A DNA stretch of 64,000 bases from Varroa destructor (Eukaryota > Arthropoda > Arachnida > Mesostigmata > Varroidae), in the NCBI RefSeq assembly GCF_002443255.2, contig NW_019211454.1, forward strand, positions 63,790,179 through 63,854,178, written 5' to 3'. The notes under the pieces were generated by a model. It saw only the letters and a list, made by a program, of their open reading frames with translations, ran no database searches and was not told the DNA's origin. A program made the position numbers and the translations under genes. This document shows, one piece after another, positions 26,029 through 38,953 of the stretch. The stretch's first letter is position 1. Each line of letters opens with the position of its first letter.

Positions 26029-29000
26029 CACGATCTTCTTTTACACAGATGTTTTAGTATGAATACGGCTGGCTGTGTGAACAGAAGTATACCCGACGTT
26101 TAAATATGACTGGCGTCAAATATTATACCATACACTGCAAAGCGATCGTGTCCCCAGTCAGCCCACTTTGTGCTTTGCCCCGTTGGAACGTAAGCGCTTG
26201 GGTGCTCCCATTAGGAAGAAAGGTAAAGCGATCGAGACAAGAGACAGCAGCGGGTTAAACGGGTTGAAGGAACGAGAAGAGAACCGGCCCAAGATGACAA
26301 GAACGACATCATACAGCTGCACAAGAACAATGCACAGCCTACTAAGAGAGAGAAATATCTGGCTATAAAAGTAACAGAAAAAGATAGAGACCCAGCCAAA
26401 CGAGGCGGCACATGACTTACATGACAATGGCAACAACTGCGACAAGCTGAAACGTGTCCCCTAGTGAAATGAGTGAGGAAGCAAGCAAAGACTCTGGGGG
26501 GAGCAAAGGCGGACAGAAAGAGCTTAGATCAAAACAGTGAGAATAACAGAAAAGCGAAAAGGGCAGCGGTGGTATTGGATGCAACGTCTTTTTACACTTT
26601 CACATGATACTGAGGGAATAAAAACCAGGGAACATTTGACATTGGAACAGTGTTCCGAGCGATGTTATAGCGACCGCTTACTATTCGATTAAGGACTCAG
26701 CTAGACTGGGCAGTTTAGGTACGGATCGCAAGGCAAGCTCTTGTTCGGTTAATATAATGTACCCTTTAATCGAATCTTTTGAATCGACTTCACAGCGCTA
26801 AAATTGTTAGCAGACCGTCAGAATTTATCAGGCCTTACAGGTGGTAAATAGCATTTACATGCAAAATATATACATAAATAAAATCATTAAGTGTTAACTT
26901 TACGATAATACTATGAGAGAGTTAGGAATCGCTGCTGAACAGACGTTGCTGTCCGCCTGCTCCTAACTTCCCTGATTAACAGATTAGCAGTTCATATAGT
27001 ACCATCGACATGGGAAGGGGCAAAAACACTCACAGCTTCTTATGCAGTCCCATTGTACAAACCGAGCTATAAACTGAGGATTTCTTCTGTGGTGTTTTCC
27101 GTTTTTACTTTATGTATGTAATTCATTATCGATAATCTCTACTACATAATCGAGAACAATTAATATAGAAATATAGCCCCAAAAGTCATCTGCTGGGCAC
27201 AATATACGATTATAAACCGTACTATGCAGTTTAATTCGGAAGTACGTTCTCAGCAAAACAACCTTTGATCCAATTAACTATTTATAATAGAATCTACGGG
27301 AAACGTTAACCTTTACACAAAGCGTATTTTGTAGACAGGGCGTCTCTGTCAGAGGTTTCTAAGCTCAGACTAAAGAAAACTCCCCCAAAAACGCGGCTGA
27401 ACAATTTTTTCGAGCGATTTTTGACGTAACATCGACGTATACGCTATTGCTTTGATATCTCTACTAATATCAAGACAAGTCTGTAGAAAGCCAAGAAATT
27501 ATTTGATTAAAATACAATTGATTTTCATCTCTTGTCCATAAACCAATCGGCGCAACGGTTAATGTTGACCATCATGGACTTCTTTGCTAAATGCCCGACC
27601 CGAAATGGAGGGTTCGTGCCTGCACAACGTATGTCTTGCCTAATGTAAAATTCATTCATAGTTGTCATTGTTGTATGTTTTTACGTTCTGCTAGTATAGT
27701 AACAACGAGGTCAGAAGTATATGAAAATACCTATAATAATGTGTATAGGGTTGTACTAGACTCTAATACATTAAACTGCCATTTGCAAAGTATTAGCACT
27801 GTATAGGGAATAAAAAACGACGAACGGCAATGCGTTACGAGCTTCGAATAAGGTCCGATTAAATAAAGCATATTTAGCTCTAGGGTTTAATCGGCGCTCC
27901 GTGTTTCCGTATACTAAGTACAAAAAGTCATTGAACTTTTGTTAAACGAAGCGTATAAACGTAAAGTATATATAGTTCACTGACAAATAAGAAAAGTTTT
28001 GAGTGAAGAGGTGTATGAAGAACAAAAATGTTGTGAATACTGAAGACAAACTATTCTTAATGACTGAGATAGACATACACTCTTATAATGTGCACTTTCT
28101 ACTACCTGACTATTTAGCCGCACTCAATAGATATGTTCACGCAGTAATTAGTTGGAACTGCTACAGCTGTATAGTATAGCTTTAAAATGTGTAAAGTGTT
28201 TAGGACTACGAGGAAATATTTGTAGATCACCATATAATATAGATAAACACTATTTAGAATATTACTATATTACACAAATAGTAAATACAACCATTAATAT
28301 ATATATACACATATAGAGTGGGGCAAAAATTACGTAAGAGGCAGAAAAGGGAAAAAAGTGCAGCGCGGAGCAGCTTGTGTAACATAATAATTATCCTTTA
28401 AGAATGTCTTCGGCAAACGTGGGTGGTTCACAGCGGTAAGCGGAGATAAAATGTTCAGATCAGTGCCACAACTTGTATCGGCATCTTTCCTTCTTTGAAA
28501 AGAATTCAAAAACAGGTTTGAGAGGATAGAAAGGAAGAGATAAACGCGTCTTTGTGTGCAGCTGCGTAGTGTTACTTAGTTGAGACTTAGCTCGCAATCT
28601 TCACGCGAGTGATAAAAATGATAAAAAAGAAGTACGTATGCCTTCGTTAAAGTACCCGTTTCTTGTTGTTGAATGACGTTAGCATTTTTGGGAGAAGCTG
28701 TTCCCAACAGCCATTTCAGCCGTTTCGTAGAGCCACTTGAGAATCAACGAGAGCTAAAGGGCAGTTGTGACCCACGGTATCAGACGAAGGCGGGACTAGA
28801 CGAGGGTTTCGTGTAAAAAGTAAATTGCTGTCAGGAGCATGGAACGACTCGTAACAGTGGCTGCAAAGTACGCTGCACGAAGTTGCACGCGCTTGCACGG
28901 GCCACGCTTCACTCACGCTAGTATATGAACACGCAAAGATACCGACACAACCTTCCTATTCCTTACACGGGATAGCGTCATTCTGGAGTCGAAGCCTTGG

Positions 29001-29672
29001 CTGGGCTGATCGCGGTGATGCAAAGCGTTACATAATTTACTTAAATATCAATGGCTCGTGGGAGAAGGAGAACACGTTGAAGCGTGCCTGGTGTTAGGAT
29101 CGCCATAAAGGCAGTGCGACTCTTTCAACCTCTCGCTCCTTTCCATACCTTTGTGCGTCTTGCTCTGCCGCTGGAACGAACGAAATGGGAAACGATATTT
29201 CTTCAAAAACAGCGCAGTAGCTACAGGATCGTGAAGGTCAGCCACTGTCCAAGTGCAAGCGTACTGCCGATGGGCGCTGTCCATATGTTCCCCAATTGTT
29301 GGGAAACAGGTTCACCTCCATCAAAGGAGAATTGATCATCGATGCACCGGTCACTCCCTGCCGCCCCCCATCACAGCAGCTAGCAGCGACTGACGCGACG
29401 TGCACTAATTACCGACTATTCGATCTCAAAGAACAAATTAAGTCTGGCCTTCTCGTCCTGATCTTCCCGCCCTACATAGAAGGTGAGCAAAGCAATACTG
29501 TGGCGCAAGCGCCCAGTTGATGGTCGAACTGCTTTTATTTTAGTAATAGCAAATTTCAACAGAGAAATTCCGGACTATAATGGTAACACACTATGCCTCA
29601 GGGCATAATTAGTCAAACAAGCATGAGAATTCTAAAAATTGGCACCATGATATTCTGTGTTTTATAAAAGTT

Positions 29673-29690
29673 ATGGATGGATGGATGGAT
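29673..29690 (+). repeat. (ATGG)n microsatellite
   Basis: Four and a half ATGG units. Confidence 0.95.
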
Positions 29691-30437
29691 CATTTTATAA
29701 TGTTGTAGATAAGACACTGACTACTTTCCAATACATGAGTGGAAAACGGCCTGAAAGTCGGACATTTTTAAAATGAGAACTCCAGAAAAACCGCAAGCAA
29801 AATTGAAGCCATTTCCTTTCAACTTCCTAGTGCATTCGTTGATGTTTTTGTTACTTGCATGGTCCTTAGACGGTGCCTTGAGTCGCCGTAACAGTCTTGT
29901 CTCACACGTATGACGTAAAAATCGGAAAACGCCGAGCGGCCAGAAAGTAACATGAAATGAATAAATAGATAAATGAATGAAAGGCGGAACATTTTTTTAC
30001 CAAGCGTAGCTGTCGATGTAGACGACAGGCACCGTATTGTGCGCCAGTATATTGCAAGAGTGCATTGGCGTAGAGCCCGCAGATCGGCGAAAATAAAAAA
30101 AACAGTTGGGAAGATGTTACATCCATGCCGCCGCTGTCAACAGCTGCAGCAGCTACAGGTGCGCCAACAGCTCCCTAACATTCATGGATCTTCAGGCTAA
30201 GATTTATTCAAGGGGCAACGTAAGACTAGGAGAAAGCGCGCTGGCAAAGCTTGGTGGAATGACAAGTAAATGGACGGACGCAAAAACTAGCAGACCAACA
30301 AAGATATAGACAGATGACGCACGATGAGATCAATGTGATGCCCAGGTTCCAGCCTCAGACAGCACCACGTGGTACAGAGGAAACGAAGTTGCCAAAAAGT
30401 AAGGTTTAGCGCATTGGTATTTAGCACATAAATCACT

Positions 30438-30452
30438 CAACAACAACAACAA
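30438..30452 (+). repeat. (CAA)5 microsatellite
   Basis: Five CAA units. A similar run lies at 8728-8742. Confidence 0.9.
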
Positions 30453-32308
30453 AGACGGCGCTGACAATAACAGAAATGTCGTGACTAACATACGAGCACA
30501 TCAAAAGGAATTACCTATTTACAAAATTATGCTGTATATTGAGAAAATAGAGTACCGCGTCGAAGTTCAACATTGTGGCCTACAATACATAGCTACTATA
30601 GAGCTCAGCGAATAGATATTCGAATATGTGACCTAGCCCAGAATATAGACCTGTGCAGAAGCAAGCTGAGAAACGTTTACGTACATATCAACAAATTAGA
30701 CATAATGATGCTTATATCGCAGAGGTGAAGCGGATTACAGGTGTTCACATAACATATCCTATTAATTTATAAGACTAATTATAATGATGGTTCAATAGTG
30801 ATACTTCTATAGATAAATGTATAAGATTTGACCGATTTCAAGATCTAATAATAAATTTGGGTTTTTCCAAATTACACAACGGTTGATTACTAGGAAATTT
30901 TCTGAGCAAAAGCAATTTTACAGGGGATGCGCGAAATTAACAACTCATATCTGTCAAGGTAGAAATGAAGAGACAGATTCCAAACTTGATTCTGTGCTGT
31001 TAATTAATGTGAGTGTTCAAAAAATCATCAGTCGAGCAATTTAGTGCAAATGATTTTTCGGCACTCACGCGGTGAGAACAATGCGCAGGGCCTCCTATTT
31101 ACGATACTCTAATATATGGCGAAATCAAGAATGGTCACAGATTAATTCTTCTCTCAACATAGGCACTTTCAAACAATCAAGAGTACTCTTTAGAATAAAA
31201 TTAAATTTATCTTGCTAAACTTACTTAAAAAATTTCAAAAGCACTCGATGACGCCTAGCCACTATCTTCTTGATTTCAAAGCTGTTTGGACGCTTTCGTA
31301 GAGGTAACGACATTCCTCGAAAAGAGGCATTTTTTAATGTCGTTTGTATGAATCACGGATAACAACTGGTGATTGAAGCCTTTGCGCGTTTTCAAGTTTC
31401 ATAGTAGAGAATTGTGATTGCCGATAAAATCACTTATGTATCAGCGGCCAGCAGAAGTGCAACATCATTAGTACATGGTTAAATAACACTTACTTTATGA
31501 CAGAAACTCTCTTTTTTGTTGTTATGTAGATCAAAACGATTATGATAATTTTACATCTTCGTTTTTTGTAGCATAAAATGGTGTACCTGCATCACAAAAC
31601 TGGCCCTTTGTGAAATCTTTGAACTCATTCGGGTAATAATCCTTAGACAGCTAGTCAGTCGGCGTTGGCTACAGGTGCTCTGCCCGGTTTAATTTGAATA
31701 GCTGCACAATCAGCGAGCGACTTCATATTCGATAAGAAGGGAACGTGATAATCCTGAAAAGCGTAGGAAGTCAAAATGAGCGAGTAAACCATGTGAAAAA
31801 TCATAATCATCAGCCCCACAGACGATCGTGAAGCGTCCAATGAGCTAAGTTTGTTCATCCATTGTTAGCCATGATAGGAAACATAGTTATCTGCGAACCT
31901 TCGAAGCATGTGAGAATGTCCCATTACGCTTCGATAAACTGCCTCCGCCAGCCCTCCCATGATCCGTAAATAGATAAAAAAAGGAGGTACGGGATTTGCG
32001 CGGGGCACAAGTAGAAAGGAGGCTGATCAGGAGTGGCGATCATAAACATCTAGAAAAACACAAAAAGCTTCACTCTATGATAGGAGGCTGTATCGCAGAT
32101 TCGATAACTGCAGCTTCGACGAGAAAACTTACGTGAGAGACTCTTCTTAATATTGACTATATGTTAAGCTGTTTTTAACTTGATATATTTACGGTCTGTA
32201 TTTATTCAAACACATGATTTCATCGATGTTTCAGAGTGTGACCAAATATGGGTGATGTGTACTCGATATATTGTTTTGTGATTTCCGTGCAAGGATTCAC
32301 ATGCGGCA

Positions 32309-32605
32309 ATGATACTCCGGAGTGAGAAGGCCCTACAAGTATTGACAGTGACTTCTTCCTGCCTTTGTACACTAAATCCACGATGCAGTCAAAGCGCGGG
32401 GCTTAAACTTCCCGCTTACATTGTCTTGTCTGCTCGTCGGTCCGAGAACTATGTCTCATTATCATATTTTACACTGTTTTCATACAACTTATACCACTAT
32501 GCCCCTAATTTGTACCTGGTTGTCAGTGACCAGTCTGTTGTTGTGGACTGTCCTTTTTTACCATCACTGACAGCATACGATAATGGGTATAAAACAAAGC
32601 CCTAG
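32309..32605 (+). CDS. Hypothetical protein, 98 residues
   Basis: ATG-to-TAG frame beginning MILRSEKALQVLTVTSSC. It has four cysteines (SCLC, RCSQ, DCPF) and is aromatic-rich in the centre (SYFTLFSYNLYHY). Codon periodicity is modest. No domain is recognised; chance length is possible. Confidence 0.15.
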   Translation: MILRSEKALQVLTVTSSCLCTLNPRCSQSAGLKLPAYIVLSARRSENYVSLSYFTLFSYNLYHYAPNLYLVVSDQSVVVDCPFLPSLTAYDNGYKTKP

Positions 32606-33175
32606 TCAATTTGTTCTCCTGTGGCACAGCTTTCCTAGCCCGTATTGTCTTCATCGCCCGGTGCGTATAGCTGGGTGATATCCGATTGTACGTGGTTGTT
32701 ATCTAGTGGTCAATATCTCTTCGCGCTGCTCCATCAGCTACCTCAGGCGGTCGCGTTCGATGGCGCCACAGTAACGACTCCTAGCATTTACCAGTAGCAA
32801 TGCCAGCGGTACGAAGAACAATAGTTAACTTGGACTAAAAGACACTGCTGTGGATTTGCTCCAGACGGCATCCGTTTTGCGCGTGTGGCCCCACTACGCC
32901 GGTCTGTTGCGAGCGATTTTATAGTGGATTTGCCTCCGCACTAGCTACCGACAATCTACTGTTCCCTCGAAGATATATTGACTGACTTGCTTTATCTCTT
33001 TCGCCGTTGTTGTCTGTTGCCCGTTCGCTTGTATGCTACGCTACTGTGGCTATCCAACTAAGCGACTTGGCTCATGGGACAAACGGCCGTTACCTACCAC
33101 AGTGTCACCCAGCGGTAATAATGGCAGACACAGCAACAACATCTCTGGATCGAGTTGCATCAGGCGGCTTGATAG

Positions 33176-33388
33176 AGCACGGAAACAGCCAAACATTCGG
33201 AGGCGGCAGGCGCTCGCTCCGTTGACGATTACGACGTCGCCGTAGCCGCCGCTAGCTACGTCGTTCTATTCAGGTCACCCCGGCCGTGGCGGGGCGACAG
33301 CAGATGGGGGCGGGCCCCCTACATCGTGGTTCGCGTCGTATCCTGTCGTACACCAGCTGTGCGTGAAGCGGTACGCTCGATCCTACAG
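33176..33388 (+). CDS. Candidate coding exon ending CAG|GTATAT
   Basis: A 71-codon open frame with no methionine, so it would need an upstream exon. Codons are strongly purine-first with C or T in third position, for example GTT GAC GAT TAC GAC GTC. It contains VDDYDVAVAAASYVVLF and ends in REAVRSILQ at the donor CTACAG|GTATAT. A join across a 98-bp GT-AG intron to 33487 keeps frame. No family is recognised, and the very GC-rich centre makes chance openness likely enough to matter. Confidence 0.22.
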
Positions 33389-33403
33389 GTATATATATAT
33401 ATT
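33389..33403 (+). repeat. (TA)n tract
   Basis: GTATATATATATATT. It begins at the donor-like CAG|GT and is also a possible TATA-like region for the frame starting at 33465. Confidence 0.9.
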
Positions 33404-33464
33404 ATAGTTTTGGACGTAACTGCCTAAACTACTATCGTAAATTGGTGGTATTGGTGTATTGCCA

Positions 33465-33704
33465 ATGTCGAGGTTGTTGTTCCCAGAGTTTACTGAAAGA
33501 CTATGCCGCTACACGTTCGTCTGCTTGGTGTCATTTTCCACTGCTACAGCCCCGCCCTCTGCCATTAGACTGCCCACGGCTGCTTATCTGGTTAACGTTT
33601 ACGATGGAAGAGACTCAGAATTAGCTGAACAACAGCGCTCTGTATTACTCAATCAGCCTTTTGAACAGGCGAACAAGCATATTAAGGAACGGCGGCCTAG
33701 GTAA
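33465..33704 (+). CDS. Hypothetical 79-residue frame with signal-peptide-like start
   Basis: ATG-to-TAA frame beginning MSRLLFPEFTERLCR, then a hydrophobic YTFVCLVSF stretch that could act as a signal sequence, then a polar segment VYDGRDSELAEQQ and a basic end. Its end overlaps a consensus donor CCTAG|GTAATT (exon edge 33700), so it may continue in another exon. A well-formed acceptor at 34759/34760 is in phase. The TA-rich stretch at 33389-33403 lies about 65 bp upstream of the ATG. No family is recognised. Confidence 0.22.
   Translation: MSRLLFPEFTERLCRYTFVCLVSFSTATAPPSAIRLPTAAYLVNVYDGRDSELAEQQRSVLLNQPFEQANKHIKERRPR
33487..33624 (+). CDS. Candidate terminal exon partner of 33176-33388
   Basis: Follows the acceptor GTTGTTCCCAG|AGTTTAC. 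In phase with the preceding candidate exon it reads SLLKDYAATRSSAW and ends at a TAG at 33622-33624. The other open frame here (from the ATG at 33465) is more coding-like in its second half, so the two models compete. Confidence 0.18.
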   Translation, partial: SLLKDYAATRSSAWCHFPLLQPRPLPLDCPRLLIWLTFTMEETQN

Positions 33705-34231
33705 TTGGATTTGTCTGCTATAGAAATAAACAATAAACGTAGATGCAACGGGACAGGGTCCCCCGTGGAGAGAATTTTGAATTCAGGCAGCACGCAATGC
33801 GTTGCATAGGTGCAATTGATATCTTACTTGTATTTTAACAATTAAATCTATTGCGTTGTCAGTATTTTATTCTGTATTGGAAGACACGAAGGACTGTGTG
33901 TCATAATTCCACTGATATAGCTGCAGGCCAACTTCACCTTATTATTGAATAGTTGCGCATATATGGGCACAGTATAATTAGAAAGCACATCCTTAGCAAA
34001 TAAACTCACCCTACTTATGACGAATCTACTCGATTCTAACCGGGTGTAGATCTAATTAGTTTTCTATGAATAGCTCGACTAAGTCGCATGAAGCAGGGGT
34101 GCCAGTGGCACTTCCAGACATGCATATGCGTCCCTTAACCATAGAAGGATTTAATTAGGATATTTCCAGTGGCCTAGTCCGGAACACTTGTTAACTCAGG
34201 AATCTGTGGGAATGCAGTTACAGACATACAT

Positions 34232-34245
34232 TATATATATATATA
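34232..34245 (+). repeat. (TA)7 tract
   Basis: Seven TA units. Confidence 0.95.
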
Positions 34246-34416
34246 GTGAACAAAGGGATTGTTCGAATGATTCTGCATAATCGTGTTAGTTTTCGATTGA
34301 GTCAGGGCGTGAAAAAGCCAACGAATGATTGAGGTTTTGGGGAAATTATTATTCATGTGATTGCCAAGACTCAATGCCATGAAAATGAAATAATTCAGAG
34401 TTAACCCCATATGTTA

Positions 34417-34429
34417 CCCCCCCCCCCCC
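34417..34429 (+). repeat. C13 homopolymer
   Basis: Thirteen consecutive C, unusual in AT-rich surroundings. Confidence 0.95.
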
Positions 34430-34759
34430 ATTTTACACCAATTAGGAATAAGGGAACATGTAGAACGACTCGAAGTAGTCGACCTTCGCATGTATATTCC
34501 AATATCGATGCTCAGGTTCGTCTAACTATCCTGAACGATACAACGAGCAAACTGTAAGGAGTAAATAGAATCTCAATTGCTTTAGACGATTATTTTCTCA
34601 ATTGCCACGGTGTTACTGCTAAACCGTCACCACTTGGCCTAGTTGATCTCAGTTAAGAACTCAATGAGCAATTTTTTAGCGTTCGACACAAACGTCCGTC
34701 CACTGTGTCTTGTATTTTGCGACTTGAAGCGTTCCTTCTTTTTTTCGAATCAACATTAG

Positions 34760-35061
34760 CAAGCAACAGTTACTCTCGCCCAATGAGAAAGGGCGTCAGC
34801 TTTGCCCTCTCTCACAGGCAACCGCCAGGCGAATGGCCATTGCTTGCGAGTGTCAGAGAATCTTCACCAGTCGGAGGTAGGTTGTGGGCGATTCGTGCGT
34901 GCGTCTCCGTTTTAGATGTGCTCCCAGCGGAGTCTCACACGCTGAGTGAAGACTGCTACTGTGGAGTCTATCAGCCGTATGGTTTTCGTTTTATTAACTG
35001 TTTAACAACTACAGCCGTTAAAACTCTACAGTTCGTGTGCATATATTGGAATCTACATTGA
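34760..35061 (+). CDS. Candidate terminal exon, about 100 codons
   Basis: A strong acceptor (TTCCTTCTTTTTTTCGAATC followed by AACATTAG) precedes an open frame to a TGA at 35059-35061. It contains SRPMRKGVSFALSH and a Cys pair DCYCGVY. A different frame of the same exon would be 117 nt, ending at a donor GGAG|GTAGGT (34876), and would be in phase with the 33465-33700 candidate. Which frame, if either, is used cannot be settled from sequence alone. Confidence 0.22.
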
Positions 35062-38000
35062 TTCGAGTGTGTCTAGGTTTGTTTTACCTGGTTACATAGT
35101 TTTCATCTTCTGTCAATGACTACGTGGATTGTCGTTACAAATGTAAAATTAGGCTAAACGAAGCAGAAATACGAGGAAGTTAAGAAGCGAAGGTTGGTTA
35201 CGACTTTTAATAAAAACGAAGTTCGCATGGCACTTATGGATTCACTGAAAAATTTCGCTTAAGCAATTTTATGCTTTTTGCCCTGTGAGGATCTTCCGTT
35301 TGAAACGTACCTTAAACTTGCAAAGAGAAAAAGGTGTAAAGTGTGCTTGGCAAAACACGATCGGATATTTGTGACAGCGTCAAAGAGATTAGGTCCTGGG
35401 TCAATTGCGCATACTTCGAAACGGTAAGTGAGCATTACGTTGTGTTTGATTAAAGTATCGAATTCGTGACGATTCTATTAAATGGGCAACACTCGTTAGC
35501 CGTACACATTTCGCACTGCCTGCACAACGTATGACAATAGCAAACAAAGCACGTATACAAAAACAGCCTGTAGAGCAAGTCAGAGTAATTCCCTGTCTAT
35601 CCACGTAGCAGAATACTTTATTTCAAACGTGCAACAGTGTAAATAGGTGTTTTGATCACTCTATCGCGTATATACTTTCGAAAATCGCTTATAAATATTG
35701 AAGTAAATGGATATACTAACAATAAGGAAAGATGATTAAAACGAAGTAGGATTTGTTTCCCATGCTATTATCCTCAAAGTGATAAACTTTACTTGCTGCG
35801 CTAGAGAATCCTTTTCTATACAACTACGGATTTAAAAAAAATATTTAGTTAATAGGCGTATTACAAGCATGTCATTTGTCAATTTTTCTATACGTCTTCA
35901 GGTTATTTTGGCTGAGTTTGGAATACATGGCTCTTTTGTAACGTCTATCGTGGATTGGAATATTGAGGTGCGCCCTTGCTGGTGCTTACGACTATCAAGA
36001 CCGAGATCCGAGAGACCCGCCAGTTTGCTTTGAATTACTTTAAAAAATTTTAGAATTAGTTATAGTTTACGTTATTTCGTACGCTAATTTGCCAAGTTTT
36101 ACTTGATGTTCAGACGATTCTAGACGACGAAAATGGCACCATTGTGCACGTTACTCTATCTTAAGCTAACCATTCCTTGGGATAACTTCTTCTGCAAAAA
36201 TGACTCTACACTTTGAAGGCCTTTAATTATTTATTTTCTTCTACAAATCTGATCAGGTTCAATTCTGGGAATGACTATTGCTCACCTGACACGAGTATTA
36301 CGACTCAGTGTAGATAACTCGTAGGCGTTAATGCTTTAGACAAGTTCTTCTTTACTGAGACATGCAAGCAATACTATCTGCGTAAGGCGTATAGGCATAT
36401 ATATAGCGCGATACATACAGACCAAAAACAGCACTACCGACATCAGCTTTGTCGGAAGCTTGATGCGTCGCAGTTACTCTACGACGAACTTCATCATGTT
36501 ATTTAAATTGCCTACAGGAGTTGCACCGTCAAACCTGACCTGTCGGCAGCAGTAGTGGCGTAGGCTACAGCCAAAACGAAGCGTGGTCTGGGGCGCTTGT
36601 TAAGCCTCAGGCCCTCCCGCCGCCCGGCTTACTTGCTTCTCTAGTTCCCCGTTCGTCGCGTTCGATGCCGCGTTGGGTAGCAAACGTCTTGAAATGTAGC
36701 TCAACTGCGAAATGCTAGTTGCAGGAAACAGCTTGCTACTGTTGCCGTCGCTGCTGCTGATAGTTTTTCAGGGTAGATTGGGGAGCCGACGCGCTTCACC
36801 AAATACGGGAGGAAGGAGTTGAGAGAAGGAGGATCCTTGGTAGAAGGGATGGTGCACGACGAGGGGTTCTGATGGTGTGACTCAAACAGTCATCCTACGG
36901 CCCACGGATAGCGGCGTCGAGCGTGAGGGTAGGAAGGACTAACCGGAACAGTCCAGGCGGAAGGCCAGCAGCAGGTACTTTTAGTTTACGGCTTTCGGCG
37001 CCACCAAACACCCGCTGCAAGGTCTTTTACGGCCAAATATTAAACTAAGTGACCCAGAGAAGCGGTGGCAACGACGATGGTCGCCGTAGCGCCAAGATTT
37101 TATTGTCGTAACTGAAGCCAGCATGCTCTAACCGCTCCGAGAAGCGAGAACGATAGAGCAAAGGGTGGAGTAGCAATGCGGGAAAGCAGCAGGCTTCTAT
37201 GTTAGATGTGAGGGACAAGATCAGGAGGGGACCACCGCTGAAGAGAACACATGAAAATAATAGGGAGAAAGGACAGGTTTCGTTACGTTTCTATGTGCAG
37301 CTGAGGCCGTGTCTACAAACTATACCATAGTAGGTAACTAAACTGTATAAGATAACGCCGATGTTCACGCAGATCTTACTGAAACGGCCAATCATTCCGT
37401 TACCATTCTCTTTGCTGCCAGGAGTCAGTTTGTTAGAGGAGAGCGAGGAAGGCAACTACTTCATGCGGCGGTAGGGACGAGGGCATGATGATGACAGTGA
37501 AGAACATGGTGTAACAGGAGGAGGTATATCTAGTTGAAACTGATGTAAGATAGCCGTTAAAAGACAGGCAATAACTAAAAGGGTGGATTTGGGGGGAGTC
37601 GAGTCAGCGATCGTGTACAGTCGTCACAGGTAGCAGCAACCGTACCAGTTCGAGGAAAATGAGCATGAAAGTTAATCGTGTGAGCTTATTCGACAGCCGC
37701 AGATCCACGTTAAAAGCAAGATTGTATTGTATACACATATCTCTACCTCGAGCTGACTCGCAGCTCAATTTCGGTGGATGGCTTAAATTGTAACCTGTGT
37801 GTCTGTACGAAAGACGGCTGAAAATATGAACGTGTTCATGATCGTAGACGAAGGCGACGATGCCGCGACGATGGGAATCGTTGATTCTAGATCTGTCGCT
37901 CGAGTATATTGCCGACTGAGAAATCACTTCTCGTACCATGTCGAACGTTCGAATCGTCGATGTGGATTGAAAACCAGGTGAACGAATAAAGGTGATGGTA

Positions 38001-38933
38001 CATACGGCATGCGGGCATGAAGCAACAGCAAGCGCCTACTAAGTACCCAAACGCAATACTTAATCAATCGCTGTGAAAATTAGTAAGGTTAAAGAAGCGC
38101 ACTTCGATACTTCTCAATTCTTGTAACAATAGGCTTGGTATATATTGGTGAAGCCCGCCAACTGATTCACTGACTTTTTTTCATTGTTTGAATGACAAAC
38201 TCGCCCAGAATCTCAAAGGGAATGGAACATTTGAGCGGAGGGAGTCAGGGACGACTCGCGACTAGACGAAAGAGAAACAAAATGCCCAGTACAAACACAA
38301 CTTGTAGATAAAACGGCGACACCAACAGCAACGATTCAATAGCTCGCTGAATCGGTACAGGCGAGCAAGTAAAACGGCAACAACGACGACGGCGGGGAGA
38401 AACACTGAACGAGAGAGAAAACGGACAAAAACAGCAGCATGGACAATGTATGATATTGCCATAGAAATGTAGGAACATTCATAAAACGACAAATTCTCTT
38501 TTCTTCCTCGTCGTTGCATCTGCTACTGAATGAAAGGTAGATGATGTATTTCGATCGAACAAATCCTATTCATCTAGTCCCTCCTACAAGCATTCCCCGA
38601 CCCGGATAGTCTTCTTCTCCGTTCCTTAAACTCCCCGTCCATAAATCTGCTGCAAGTTGATGTTCCTGTCCGCGTGCCTAGCAACATCCAGGCCATGAAT
38701 GTGAGGACATGCTCATTCGATCTACAGCTACTCAGCTACCAAACACGTAAACGAGAAGTATACTGTGATGTCTTTGCGTGGGGACCCAAGTCCTTTCTAC
38801 ACAGGAGCGCTACGTCGCTCGATCAGCATTAATGTTACCTTAGGATACGAGTAGCCGAACCAGTGGACACATTATGCTTATGTTATGTCAGGAAGAAGGT
38901 GGGAATATGTTCGAGCTTGGAAAAGCCAGGTAC

Positions 38934-38953
38934 TATATATATATATATATATA
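38934..38953 (+). repeat. (TA)10 microsatellite
   Basis: Ten uninterrupted TA units. Confidence 0.95.

Larger units (their letters stand above)
25447..32308. other. No identified gene
   Basis: Alternates between GC-richer patches (25.5-26.6 and 28.7-30.5 kb, with purine-rich and CAA-rich runs) and AT-rich DNA. The frames at 26158-26445, 29048-29335 and 29902-30200 overlap on both strands and show no domain. Confidence 0.5.

Noticed and set aside
38245..38519. Cys/Phe/Arg-rich minus-strand frames
   Set aside because: Two frames overlap out of phase and derive from an AAC/GAC-rich opposite strand. They look like composition artefacts.
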